NCBI RefSeq assembly: GCF_964355755.1
Contig: NC_092678.1
Location: 25,400,365 to 25,464,364 of the forward strand
Source of the DNA: Antedon mediterranea
Taxonomy: Eukaryota > Echinodermata > Crinoidea > Comatulida > Antedonidae
Reading direction: 5' to 3'
DNA length: 64,000 nt
Shown: positions 44,149 to 56,414 of the stretch, piece by piece
How positions within the stretch are numbered: the stretch's first letter is position 1
Layout of the letters: every line of letters begins with the position of its first letter
Program-made: the position numbers and the translations under genes
Notes under the pieces: model-generated
Databases searched by the model: none
Seen by the model: the letters and a program-made list of their open reading frames with translations, nothing else
Told to the model about the DNA's origin: nothing

Positions 44149-45951
44149 TTACAGAGTACAAACCACGCAAGATAGCTCAAGATTATCTCCATACACCGAA
44201 CAATTCAATCCACCACCAGATTGATTGCATTTTCCCTCAACGAGGAACAACGTACTGGCTTCATCATCAGGAAATTGCGGACGGGCGCCATTACTATCAG
44301 GAACAACAGACTGGTTTTCATCAACGCATATGAACTCTGTACGCTTACGGTCGTCCCGAGAGGTCATTAAATATCCATCATATTCTTTAGTCCAACCGTT
44401 TGGACATTCTGTAACAGCTGGCATCATAAGTGTGACACTTCGTGGGGCTTGACAAACGGCACAAGGAACGTCATAATTGTGATTGTTCTTTAGCGGACTA
44501 AACTTCAAATCTCCGTACCTGTATTCTGTACCATAAACTGACCCTCTTTCGGTTTGAGATAATCCTACCGTAAACCTGTATTGTGGGTTGTCAGTCAGAC
44601 AGAGATAGTTTGCACCACTCCCACTTGAACCGTATGGTGGCCCTGCTGTCCTACCTAGGATTGTTAAGAGTTTTAAAATGCAGGAAATGGGATCATAGAC
44701 AATATAACAAATAAACAATATAGAAATTTAAAAGGAGCAATAATAATAAAATGTAAGAAAATACAACAAAAGCAAAATCATGGATGGTTGAATTGGCAGT
44801 GATGATTCAATAAGGTTTAATTTTATTTATTAAACCTTGTTTAAAGGGGTAACAAAGAAAAACAAAGAACTAAACAATTTACCTTTGTAGATCAATTCCG
44901 CAGTATTAGGACAGTTGGTACGCCCCCAACGAGTGAATAGAGTAATTTTAGTAGACTCAGGAACTGTGGGAACAAAGTAACAAAAACATGTAAATGTTGT
45001 ATTGATACTAAATACACAATTTATGATTTAATTTTTATTGAGGGCTTTGAATGATATAAAGACTGTGCTTGCCTCTGTGGTGTACCACAAAACATCTGAA
45101 CAAGCTAACCCAGCCTGTGCTTGCCTCTGTGCTGTACCACAAAACATCTGAACAAGCTAACCCAGCCTGTGCTTGCCTCATGTGCTGTACCACAAAACAT
45201 CTGAACAAGCTAACCCAAACCTTCCCTTTTGTATAAACTAATTTAAGACTAAACAAAGCAGCAATAGATGTTACTTTGTTTTAAAAATCTAACCCTACTG
45301 TTTAAGGATGATGATAAAATATTATTTACGTTGCCTGTATCATTGGTGTTCTGATATTGTTATTCAATATACTGTCCTGGTATGAAGCTTACCTTTAATT
45401 TGTGAATTTGGACCCGGCTTTAACACGTTTTCCTAAATTAAAGGCAACAAAATTAATAATCAATAACAATAATTTTAACGTCACATGCATATATAAAGCT
45501 TTTCAAATTGCAATGACCTAGAACAAAGTATTGTGTCTGGAATCTGCCAAAATTGTGTCAAAAAATCTTCTACTATAAAGTGTGTCACAATGTTCCTGTA
45601 TTTTCACAATAAATCAAACATAACATCTAAGCTTGCAAATCGAAAACCCTATTATTCTCAGCTGATCACATCTAAACTTACTTCGATTCTCGTAAGATGC
45701 TCAATGAAGGATTTCTGTGACTGGATAGTCATGATACTGAAAACTGCTACTACAATACATACAAGAATGACACATGCAACGGCAATACCAAGTGAAACAT
45801 GGTGTTGCTTCTGCTGTACAACCACCACTTGTTTTCCAGGAGGAACTGTATCAACATCACTATATTGACACTTGGCTATTCCTTTCTCTGTACTCTGGGT
45901 CCCCTCATTGCTCATTACTTCCATATACATATTATTATCCATCTCTGCCAT
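44149..45951 (-). CDS. Paralogue A: type II membrane protein with C4 short-chain-collagen-like ectodomain
   Basis: Exons, 5' to 3': 45951-45682, 45432-45393, 44963-44883, 44654-44149; in frame, 298 aa. The cytoplasmic tail carries YMEV and YSDV motifs. One hydrophobic helix (HVSLGIAVACVILVCIVVAV) follows, without a signal peptide, so a type II orientation is inferred. The ectodomain has TRWGRTNCP, GSGANYLCL, VPCAVCQAPRSV, CPNGW, FICVDEN and LSCVVCTL. These match the C-terminal non-collagenous domain of the short-chain collagen C4 family, known from sponges and other invertebrates. No Gly-X-Y triplets are present, so it is not itself a collagen. It is divergently oriented to B, with 838 bp between the two start codons. 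The ligand and function are unknown to me. Confidence 0.85.
45060..45218. repeat. Approximately 59-bp tandem repeat, under three copies
   Basis: TGTGCTTGCCTCTGTGCTGT and CACAAAACATCTGAACAAGC recur about three times in the second intron of paralogue A. Confidence 0.8.
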
Positions 45952-46789
45952 TCTTTGATTCTTTTTGTTGTTTGTCTGTCCCCACTAACAGTATTTATAC
46001 AAACAGCTAAACCGCATATTGAGGAACATCAAACTATTTAGCCTAATTTATAGGTAATAATGTGTAATTACTTATTGTACGTAGATTTTTTGTTTATACT
46101 ACATTAAAACAATGGATTTCCTCACTTCTACTAAAATGACCACAACACATTTTTTTTAAAGAGTTTTAATAACACACTAAAATGTGGTATATCAAGATTA
46201 AATTACTAGTTGGCATCTGTACATCCGTAGATTAATTTCCGATCGGATATTTGACACAAATTGAAATAAATTCTCAATTTTAATATACAATAATATCAGT
46301 TTTTGTTTGTTTTCTATGAAACATAATTTTGTGGTTCTTCTACAGGTAATGATTAGTTTTGATATAAAGTTTGCGGTACAGTATATTATAAAACTGGAGA
46401 ACGATCAAAGCAGAATGGCGTGATGTCTGAGTCTCGGTTTGTTTTTTTTTTGGCATGGTTGGAATGCCTTTTATTGTATTAGTTTATGTACAGCGCTAGG
46501 TTTCACAACATTAGGCGCTATATAAATCTAGGATATTATTATTATTATTATTATGTAGTACAATACTAACAGTAGTAAATTAAAAATCAATAATTAATTT
46601 CTTAGAAGGATGATGTTAATATAATATTTAAATAATAATTAATGGTTAATATTTCAAATATAATTGTATTACAGTATGATTATTAATAGATTTTTGTTTT
46701 ACGATTAACACATTTGTTCTTGAACCTGCTTCTTTGCTGTTTGTAGAACTACGTCTGTACTGCCTAAGGACAAACAACATAAGGAGGAA
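45952..46789. promoter_or_regulatory. Divergent intergenic region between paralogues A and B
   Basis: 838 bp between the head-to-head start codons. It contains a decayed retroposon end (46453-46556: CAGCGCTAGG, GGCGCTATATAAATC and a TTA tail). About 200 bp before B (from about 46620) are shared with the C and D upstream regions, including TTACGATTAACACATTTGTT. A shared promoter is possible but not shown. Confidence 0.5.
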
Positions 46790-48392
46790 ATGACACAGGA
46801 GGAAAATGTGTATATGGAAGTAATAGCCGGTGAGGAGATACAGAGTACAGAGAAAGGAATAGGCAAGTGTCAATATAGTGATGTAGATGCAGTTCCTCCT
46901 GGAAAACAAGTGGTGATTGTACAGCAGAAGCAACACCATGTTTCACTTGGTATTGCCGTTGCATGTGTCATTCTTGTATGTATTGTAGTAGCAGTTTTCA
47001 GTATCATGACTATCCAGTCACATAACGTAAGTGGGGTGCAATTATGACAGAAAACATTACAATACCTGTAAGTAGTATTGACAGCATGTTGTTGACAATG
47101 GTTACTAATGATGTACATGTAGTAGATCAGACAGTGGTTGTAAAAACAGGTTACCTATGTCAAGTACATAATTGACTAGATATAATAGAAATAACTTAAA
47201 CCAAATTTTAACATCTTGTATATTATAATATTTTTTTTGGCTTTAATCTAGGAAAAAATATGTTCACAAACTAAAGGTAGGCTTTTTTATACCCGTAAAA
47301 CACAATATTAAATAAGGTAAATAAAGGTTCAGCCCCTAGAATATGACAGTTTTAATTAATTAGCTGAGATCTTTTCCTCTTCAATAATATGAATGTGAGT
47401 GGCCGAGTGCTTAAAGACAGTGGAACCGTAACCCGGCCATAACATCGGCAGGGGTTCGAGGCTCACTCACTCTATGGTCTTCTCAGATATAAGAACTATA
47501 AACCGTATTTCCAGTGTACACACATGGTGTACATGGTCAACCAGTGTGGGGATCAAAACCCAGAATCGCAAATAATTTTGTATTAAAATTTAAATGATAA
47601 CAATTTTTTAAATTAATTTATAGTTTATACTTTATACACACGTTGGGGGCGCATGGATTGTCCAAGTACTGCTGAATTAGTATACAAAGGTATTTAAATA
47701 AAATGTTTTATTTAAAAATAAAATTGTAATTTTTGAAAAAATATCATGTTATTTTGAATATTCATCAGAAGATGATACTATGTCTTTGCAGAACATTGTA
47801 AATGATACCTATCAAAGTTTTGAGGTAATATTATATTGTATTATAATCCAATATTTAGGGTTTATTTATATTTCTAGGTGTCATGTCTGGTGCACCACAT
47901 ACCGGTAGTAATACTGGGAGTGGTGCAAACTATCTTTGTTTACCTGACCAACCACGATACAAATTCACAATGGCAGGCTATCAAACCACAAGGGGATCAA
48001 TCGCTGCTGTGGAATTCAGAGAATCAACAAAAATGTTCCAACCAACAAAAAAACTCCATGGTTTAAACTTTCCTTGCGCCGTTTGTCAAGCCCCACGAAG
48101 CGTCTCGTTACTTTTGCCAGCGGATACCGAATGCCCAATTGGTTGGATTACAGAGTTTAGCGGATACATGATGGCTTCTAAAAAGAACGAAAAACGTGCA
48201 GAATACGTCTGCGTAGATGAAAGTCCATCTTACATAAAGGGTAGACCTAATGCCGGTGATGCGGATGGGGTATCGGCCAGCTTTCTATTTCTTGTTGAGG
48301 GCCGATGCAATGCAGAAAATGTAGTTGGAGGGTTGCCTTGTCCACCGTATGTTGATGGTTATGAGTTGACTTGTGCAATTTGTACACAGTAA
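46790..48392 (+). CDS. Paralogue B: type II membrane protein with C4 short-chain-collagen-like ectodomain
   Basis: Exons 46790-47026, 47252-47276, 47624-47689, 47878-48392; in frame, 280 aa. Cytoplasmic residues 1-50 carry Y8-M-E-V and Y29-S-D-V. The transmembrane helix spans about 51-75. The ectodomain has TRWGRMDCPSTAELVY, GSGANYLCLPDQP, FPCAVCQAPRSV, ECPIGW, YVCVDES, EGRCN, LPCPPY and LTCAICTQ, giving at least ten cysteines. Exon 2 is very short (25 bp). The sequence from before exon 1 through about 49451 is repeated almost exactly as copy C, 2,662 bp downstream. The intron between exons 2 and 3 carries a SINE-like insertion. Intact by inspection. Confidence 0.87.
47395..47560 (+). mobile_element. 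tRNA-like (type II, Ser/Leu-style) SINE in paralogue B
   Basis: GTGAGTGGCCGAGTGCTTAA resembles a Ser/Leu tRNA A-box arm, and GGGGTTCGAGGCTCACTCAC contains a B box and a 3' acceptor pairing with GTGAGTG. The SINE body TCTTCTCAGATATAAGAACT and CCAGTGTACACACA follow. Present at the same place in C, absent in D. Confidence 0.6.
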
Positions 48393-49451
48393 TTTACTTT
48401 CCTTCGACACTGTATTGGTGATACTGGTGTCATAAGGTCCAATTTGTATTCTTCATTTTTATTGGTTTGTTGCAAGGGGTCTTGCGCAAACTTGTGTAGT
48501 TTGTACTCTGTATAAATTCACCTCTTGGAAGTTAACCTCTATAAATAACGAATATCATACTGCACTTTCTTAAAAAGATGTATATAATAGAATTTTGATG
48601 GTAAAGGTAAAATATTTATTCTGGTTCTCAAGCTTAAATTTGGGTTAGGCCTTCTGCGGACCCACAGCAGCCTACTACTTTGTTTGGCTATCTCCCATCA
48701 GGCTTCCCAGGATCTGTTCCATAGTGCTAAACAAATGTTTGATACAGTATAAAAGATTATAGGCCCTACAGGCATAGTCTAGCCTAGTAATAATAATGCT
48801 ATTTCCAGGTGCACTAGACTGCTATGAATTATTTAAAATGTTTTTTATATCTTGTATGTTTTCTATATCTACATGCTTTTCTTGCTTTGACATAATATTT
48901 TGTTTACTATATCATTAACAAAGTTATTAAAAAATTTCTGACGCAAAACCACTATTTTCATAAATTGTTTTTATTGTTTTACAATAAAATATGAATAGTT
49001 AAACACCTTTAAAAACTTGATAAATACCACAACAAAATTGGTCTTTCTATGGACCAGAGATTCCGAAATAAAGGATTGAATTGAATTGAATTATCGCAAT
49101 TAAAGAAAACACTAACCACTCTATTTCAAGTTGTTTCAGAAATAATATCCATATACCGGTACCTTTAAAAAACACATGAACACTGGCGTCTCTTAGACTC
49201 CAACAGAAGACATTTTAAAGGGCATTAAATTGAATTCGGTGTCAATGTTATTTTGTTGTGACTATTAATATTTTATGTATTTCTTAGAAGGATGAGTGCT
49301 TAATATTTAAAATATTATTGTTTTAAAGTATTACAGTATGATTATCTAAAAATGTTTGTTTTACGATTAACACATTTGTTGTTGAACCTGCTTCTTTGCT
49401 GTATGTAGAACTACGTCTGTACTGCTTAAGGACAAACAACATAAGGAGGAA
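48393..49451. other. Intergenic spacer B-C, repeated after C
   Basis: 1,059 bp with no gene. It recurs after copy C (57304-58362) with the same length and, by eye, almost no differences. Contains an old retroposon-like tail (GATTCCGAAATAAAGGATTG followed by AATTG repeats near 49065-49090). Confidence 0.8.
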
Positions 49452-50056
49452 ATGACACAGGAGGAAAATGTGTATATGGAAGTAATAGCCGGTGAGGAGA
49501 TACAGAGTACAGAGAAAGGAATAGGCAAGTGTCAATATAGTGATGTAGATGCAGTTCCTCCTGGAAAACAAGTGGTGGTTGTACAGCAGAAGCAACACCA
49601 TGTTTCACTTGGTATTGCCGTTGCATGTGTCATTCTTGTATGTATTGTAGTAGCAGTTTTCAGTATCATGACTATCCAGTCACATAACGTAAGTGGGGTG
49701 CAATTATGACAGAAAACATTACAATACCTGTAAGTAGTATTGACAGCATGTTGTTGACAATGGTTACTAATGATGTACATGTAGTAGATCAGACAGTGGT
49801 TGTAAAAACAGGTTACCTATGTCAAGTACATAATTGACTAGATATAATAGAAATAACTTAAACCAAATTTTAACATCTTGTATATTATAATATTTTTTTT
49901 GGCTTTAATCTAGGAAAAAATATGTTCACAAACTAAAGGTAGGCTTTTTTATACCCGTAAAACACAATATTAAATAAGGTAAATAAAGGTTCAGCCCCTA
50001 GAATATGACAGTTTTAATTAATTAGCTGAGATCTTTTCCTCTTCAATAATATGAAT

Positions 50057-50222
50057 GTGAGTGGCCGAGTGCTTAAAGACAGTGGAACCGTAACCCGGCC
50101 ATAACATCGGCAGGGGTTCGAGGCTCACTCACTCTATGGTCTTCTCAGATATAAGAACTATAAACCGTATTTCCAGTGTACACACATGGTGTACATGGTC
50201 AACCAGTGTGGGGATCAAAACC
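50057..50222 (+). mobile_element. SINE-like element in paralogue C (copy of 47395)
   Basis: Same sequence and position as in B, carried along by the 2,662-bp duplication. Confidence 0.6.
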
Positions 50223-51460
50223 CAGAATCGCAAATAATTTTGTATTAAAATTTAAATGATAACAATTTTTTAAATTAATTTATAGTTTATACTTTATACA
50301 CACGTTGGGGGCGCATGGATTGTCCAAGTACTGCTGAATTAGTATACAAAGGTATTTAAATAAAATGTTTTATTTAAAAATAAAATTGTAATTTTTGAAA
50401 AAATATCATGTTATTTTGAATATTCATCAGAAGATGATACTATGTCTTTGCAGAACATTGTAAATGATACCTATCAAAGTTTTGAGGTAATATTATATTG
50501 TATTATAATCCAATATTTAGGGTTTATTTATATTTCTAGGTGTCATGTCTGGTGCACCACATACCGGTAGTAATACTGGGAGTGGTGCAAACTATCTTTG
50601 TTTACCTGACCAACCACGATACAAATTCACAATGGCAGGCTATCAAACCACAAGGGGATCAATCGCTGCTGTGGAATTCAGAGAATCAACAAAAATGTTC
50701 CAACCAACAAAAAAACTCCATGGTTTAAACTTTCCATTAGGAGAACGAGCCCTATTTAGCGTGAGCTTTTGCCTCTGGCATCTTACTTGTTTATTTTTGC
50801 CTAAAGCCAGTCATTAATGTCTTAGGCAATTAATAAATCACGTAACACCTTGTTCATCTTCCAGGCTCAGCCTTCCTTGCTTCTGATTGGCTGCAATGCA
50901 CAGCCTATTTTGGAATTGGTCACTCATTGTATTTAGAAACCACCATTATACCATGGGTAAATTTTTTGCACACAAAATTAAAGAATGCAAGTGGCCTTGT
51001 GGTTAGCAAGGTCAGTTCTAATCTAACAGCAGGGAGCCAAAGAATGAACTGTAGAGATGAGTTTAAAATAAAAATTTGTGTTTTGTGCACCCAGACTAAA
51101 ATCGCTGGAAAAGCAAAAACTTTTGTTTTGAAATTAAAACTATATTTATAAACTATTTCATGTTCTTCAGCTGAGATCTCAAAATGATCTCTATGGATTT
51201 GCCACCCCTCTAATGTTAAATATATAGGCCTATAATAAATAGTACAGTAATACTATTTCAAATTATAAGCAAACAATTAAATACTGTATTTTATAATCAT
51301 ATTTTATATAATAGTTACTTTATGTCTCAATTATAAACCCCTTTTCTTGAGTATACCCCAATTGTATGCACATTTATGGAGGAAATATATATTTATGTTT
51401 TTCTCAATACATAATAGTTCAGTTTTTTTTTCACATTAATGTGAAATTTGTTTGTCTAAG

Positions 51461-52764
51461 CATGGATTAAAGAATAGAAGGATATGCATCGACGTGAGAT
51501 CAAGGGTTCCTTGACTCTCGCCGACAGACCGCGGACCGCCCACAATGTTACAGTTTAATTAACCGCATGGTAACAACGAAACGGTCGCGTGCCTAATATA
51601 TTGTTTACTGCACATGTGCAACGACATTTAACCTTGTTGGCTACTACGCTTCTTTCGCGCGTTCTTTGGTGGCATGATGTTTGTAGATGGTCAACTATTG
51701 ACTATGTTGGTTTCTGCCGCGATTGATCTACGCTAATGATTTTTTTATGATGATTAAAGTAGCATTTTATGACCTGTAGTAGCCCTACATCTGAGACAAT
51801 AACTATTAGTTGTCTCATTTGTTGTAAAATTACAAAATCAGCAAGAATGCTAGCCTAGCTAGGCCCAGGCCTTGTACTAACTAGGCTAAACTGGGCTAGT
51901 AAACCCTATGATTTGCCGACATTGATACTGCCTAGGTAGGCCTAGGCTAATCTTAAATACTCACCGTTGTCTTACTTCTTGTGTGAATAATAATAATAGG
52001 TAGGCCTACTTCGTTTGTTCGTGATCAAGTTTGCCCTGCGTGTACTTTTCAAAACGACCGCTAGGTAACGAATCGCAACTATACATAGCCAGCCAATCCC
52101 GGATCAGGGATCGCTGTTTTCATTCAATTAGGCCCGGTGATTGGATGTGATGTGGATGACATAACCACTAGCCAATCACCAGGCACTACAGTTTAAATAT
52201 AATCACATCGATAATTAAGGAGATTTATGAAGAAACCACTGCTTAGCCATATATTAAAAAACACGATTGTTGTATGTCTGAACACCGGCCACGCTAACAA
52301 CATACATGGTCAAATGCATAATTTAATATTCTATAGATTAACGCAATTTTTAATGACAGAAGATGGCAGGCAAATAATGATAATTCAAATATAAAAATGG
52401 CATATTTTATTAATATTACCAACTACCTAAAATTACCAGTCGTAAGAAAGTGAACTTTTCGTAGTCCGATTGTGATGAAACTAAAACAGAATTATTCAGC
52501 AATATATGTTTGTTATCAATTAATCATCGACGCAGACATGTCAATAGAACATTCAGACTGCGCATACGATTTCTACATGGTTACGTTTTGGTCTCAAAAA
52601 ATGTAACAGTTGATTCGCAGCGTTTTACAGAGGGCCGCGGTTAGAGACACGGAGTTCAATGAACGTGTTTGTTTGATTGGCAGCAGTGCTTTAGTATAGG
52701 CAAGCGCGTTGTAAAATCGTTTGATGTCACCGTCGATGCATATCCTTCTATTCTTTAATCCATG
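51461..52764. repeat. Long-range inverted repeat inside the insertion
   Basis: CATGGATTAAAGAATAGAAG and the 14 bases after it (51461-51494) recur perfectly inverted at 52731-52764. The 1.3-kb enclosed region has no recognised gene. It may be a nested element or a segmental inversion. Confidence 0.7.
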
Positions 52765-53186
52765 GTCTAAGTTGTGTGAAGTAATGATACCAAAAATGTT
52801 AACTCCTAATTGTAACTCCTGAATTGTAATCAATAGATTAGGTCTAAGTAAATATTAAAAAATGGTTGTTAATGTTACAGATGGAACATTTTTGTTATAG
52901 GCCAGGATATCATTATTTTAACGATTAACTAAAAAATCAGATACTGTAATTAATACACTGAATAAAATCTGTATGCATGTTATATATTTATTTTAATTTG
53001 AAAATTAACAATTGCCATGTAAACATATATTATGGGCCTAATTTGAATTAAATTTTATAGAGTATATATTCTTAAAAAATTCCTGTCCGTTAAAAAACAA
53101 GGCCAACAGCCATTAAGTCGCGTGCTACAATGCATAGTGATACCGGACCGACCGACAGACAGACCGACAGACCGACTGACATAGGG

Positions 53187-53993
53187 CGCGTTTATACAAC
53201 ACGCTATTACACGCATATTCTACACGCCTACGAGAAGTGTGTTGTATAACAACAAAGAGATTCCGTGTAATGAGATTTTAATTGCAAAAAAGGCTACTTG
53301 GCTGAATCCTAAAATTTGGTGGATTCCCGGTCGCCGTTACCGTGTTGGAAGTGTCCTCAGGGTATATTTTGACCGCTCGTTAAAACAGGTCGTAATATCA
53401 ATCATGTCATGCGACGTCTAACAAGATTGGGCCCATTTATTGCTGCTTCGCTGCCAGCAATCATCCTCCTACCACGTCTTACGCCTAGCCTGGTTGGGCC
53501 AACCAACTCGTAGTGGTAGTAGGCCTCTATAGACTATCGTTTCCCACTCCAAACAGAATAAAAAATAACATCGCAAAAATGGCATCTTCTTCCATAGTGT
53601 ATAGATGAAATAATGAAACCCTTAAAATAACTTTTATTAATTTAAATGAACCGAGAACAAATAAACAACAATGCAAACGTGAACGAATACAATAATGAAA
53701 ATGGTAAAAACCGCGCGAATACATCGGACAGCGAGGAGAGGCGACGATGATTGTTGCAGGGAGTTGTTGACAACTCCCTGATTGTTGACAACCCAGCCAA
53801 CAATTCAATTCAAGCGATCAACGATTTGACCTTTTATCCTAGCATGCACTGCGTGTTGATGAAACTTCCGGTACAACACGGTATCGTGATTTCTAGTATA
53901 ACAGCAAACGTTAAGGTGGGTTGACCTCGGTCCGAACAACACGCTAAAAATTAAAGCCGTGTTCAAATTTAGGGTGTTGTATAAACACGACCA
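53187..53993. mobile_element. Nested TIR element with ATA flanks
   Basis: Left end GGGCGCGTTTATACAACACG, right end TGTTGTATAAACACGACC in inverse. Flanks read GACATA and ATAGTGAAC, while an uninterrupted second copy of the flank (CTGACATAGTGAACTA at about 54600) shows the empty site. That implies a 3-bp ATA duplication of about 0.8 kb. The length of the target duplication and the ends suggest a PIF/Harbinger-like MITE, with low confidence. Confidence 0.6.
53757..53780. repeat. CAGGGAGTTGTT hairpin, copy 1
   Basis: CAGGGAGTTGTT followed by GACAACTCCCTG, a near-perfect 24-bp palindrome. The arm recurs at 56385. Confidence 0.65.
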
Positions 53994-54796
53994 TAGTGAA
54001 CTACTGAACATGTGTAAAAATGTTGAAATGTTTAAAAACATTTATATTTTTTTAATTTACACGTGCGTAGCCTGTCACTTTTGACGTGCTCATATAACGT
54101 AATTTCTAGTTGAAAAGTAAGTCAAGAAAACAGAAATCGGGCAAAAAGAGTGCGCAATAACATTTAACGCGCAGTGCGCGCGCAAAAATCTGCGCACTCA
54201 TGGCAATTTTGTAAACGCTTAAAATTGCCTGAAACGTACTCTTATTTCATCGAAAATAAATTTTGAAAATTTTAAGCGCGCGTACGCATGCGTTACATGC
54301 GCTACGCACGTAATTGTATTGCCATATAATGATTTATGCCCTGAAATTTATGAGTACCAAATTTTATTTAATTGTGATTCATGGTTGTGAAGATATGATT
54401 ACAAACGTGATTTCGTTAAATCGTGCGTAGACCGCGTAATTTTTTATTGCGCACCGTGAAAACATAACCACATCGATTCCTGGCCATAAGGAATATACTG
54501 TGAAAAATTGACTTAGCTAGATTAAACTGATATCAAGATAAGGTCAGAAAGCGATAACATGCATGGTGATACCGGACCGACAGACAGACGGACCGACCGA
54601 CTGACATAGTGAACTATAGAGTCGCGTGCACGCGACTAAAAATGTGAACCTGCATAATGCGATAAAGTATTGTTGGCACATATATTAAATCCCGTCACAG
54701 TATTATCTTGTATCCTTTAACATTTGGAATGAGTTGGTGCATGGTAAGATATAGGAATATGGATTATGAAGGGGATGAAAAAACGTGAAAAAGATA

Positions 54797-55620
54797 GCAC
54801 AATTTCTCAAATAGGTATACCGTACGTACAATTTCTCAAAGAAGTAGCACAACTTTCGTAATGGATTGCACAATTTCTCAAAGAGGTAGCACAATTTCCC
54901 GAATGGTTAGCACAATTTCTCAAAGAGGGAGCACAATTTCTCAAATGGTTAGCACAATTTCTCAAAGAGGTAGCACAATTTCCCGAATGGTTAGCACAAT
55001 GTCTCAAAGAGGTAGCACAATTTCCCAAATGGTTAGCACAATTTCTCAAAGAGGTAGCACAATTTCCCGAATGGTTAGCACAATTTCTCAAAGAGGTAGC
55101 ACAATTTCCCGAATGGTTAGCACAATTTCTCAAAGAGGTAGCACAATTTCCCAAATGGTTAGCACAATTTCTCAAAGAGGTAGCACAATTTCCCGAATGG
55201 TTAGCACAATTTCTCAAAGAGGTAGCACAAAATCTCCCGAAAGGATTGCATAATTTCTCAAAGAGGTAGCACAATTTCCCAAATGGTTAGCACAATTTCT
55301 CAAAGAGGTAGCACAATTTCCCGAATGGGTAGCACAATTTCTCAAAGAGGTAGCACAATTTCCCGAATGGGTAGCACAATTTCTCGAATGGTTAGCACAA
55401 TTTCTCAAAGAGGTAGCACAATTTCCCGAATGGTTAGCACAATTTCTCAAAGAGGTAGCACAATTTCCCGAATGGGTAGCACAATTTCTCAAAGAGGTAG
55501 CACAATTTCCCGAATGGTTAGCACAATTATTTCTCAAAAAGGTAGCACAATTTCCTGAATGTTGCATATTGCACAATTTCTCAAAGAGGAGCACACTTTC
55601 TCAAATGTAGGTAGCACAAT
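54797..55620. repeat. 21/42-bp dimeric minisatellite
   Basis: Alternating 21-bp units GCACAATTTCTCAAAGAGGT(A) and GCACAATTTCCCGAATGGTT(A), about 38 units in all. Because 21 is a multiple of three and the units lack stops in two frames, long ORFs appear on both strands (up to 155 codons). They have no start context and no non-repeat extension, so I treat them as repeat shadows. Confidence 0.9.
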
Positions 55621-56384
55621 ATTTCGTGATTGTATGACCACAATTGTACTGGGAAGGTTTTAAACTATATTTAAAAAAATCACAGTGTGCAGAGGTTAGA
55701 GGGGTTGGAGGCTTAGTGATTTGCTGGGGTTAGTATCAATGACCACATGAGTAATGTGAACTGGGGGTATGTTTTAACTGCATTTGAAAACCGTCATAAA
55801 GCCGGGGTGTGCAATAGAATTTGTACCAGGAAGTTTAACATTATAAGTTAAAAAATCCCCGAGTGCGGGTGTGTGTTGGGGAGGTGGGTGCATTTTAGGG
55901 CATCTGGATAATGAGTTATCAAATGATCGGGAATGTACTGTGAAGTTTTAAAACTACATAGGAAACCCGCCCGGGCGTGTATAATTGCTAGTCATCAATG
56001 TTTTAAAATACTAGAGTGCTAAAGTGAACATAATGTATGTAGGCCTATGTGCAGTTTTCTTAGAATAACATAAACAACTAAAATGAGGCATAATCCCTCT
56101 ATTATAATATCGTATAACATCAACTTGTTATTACACAATAAAAAAGATTGTTATTTATATGGGTTTCGTTTATGTTTATTAACATTCATTCAATTACATT
56201 TTTTTAAATAAAAAGATTTATTTTTTAGATTTTTTAGTATTATTAATTAATTCATATATCTGGTCCTATATACTAATATAGCGCAAACACTTTTTGGGAA
56301 GCGTATGGGTACCACCCCCTACGGCTACATTATTTTATTTGAATTTCCCGCTCATATTCTCAAAAATTGTAGGCCTACCTATAC

Positions 56385-56414
56385 CAGGGAGTTGTTATTA
56401 ATAACAACTCCCTG
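56385..56414. repeat. CAGGGAGTTGTT hairpin, copy 2
   Basis: CAGGGAGTTGTTATT followed immediately by AATAACAACTCCCTG, a perfect 30-bp palindrome. Confidence 0.75.

Noticed and set aside
47791-47823. Candidate extra exon in paralogue B (acceptor TTTGCAG, donor GTAATA)
   Set aside because: It would introduce a stop (EHCK then stop) in the required phase and has no counterpart in paralogue A.
54807-55274. 155-codon minus-strand ORF with CATSLRNCANHSGN repeats
   Set aside because: Entirely the 21-bp minisatellite; open on both strands, with no flanking unique coding sequence.
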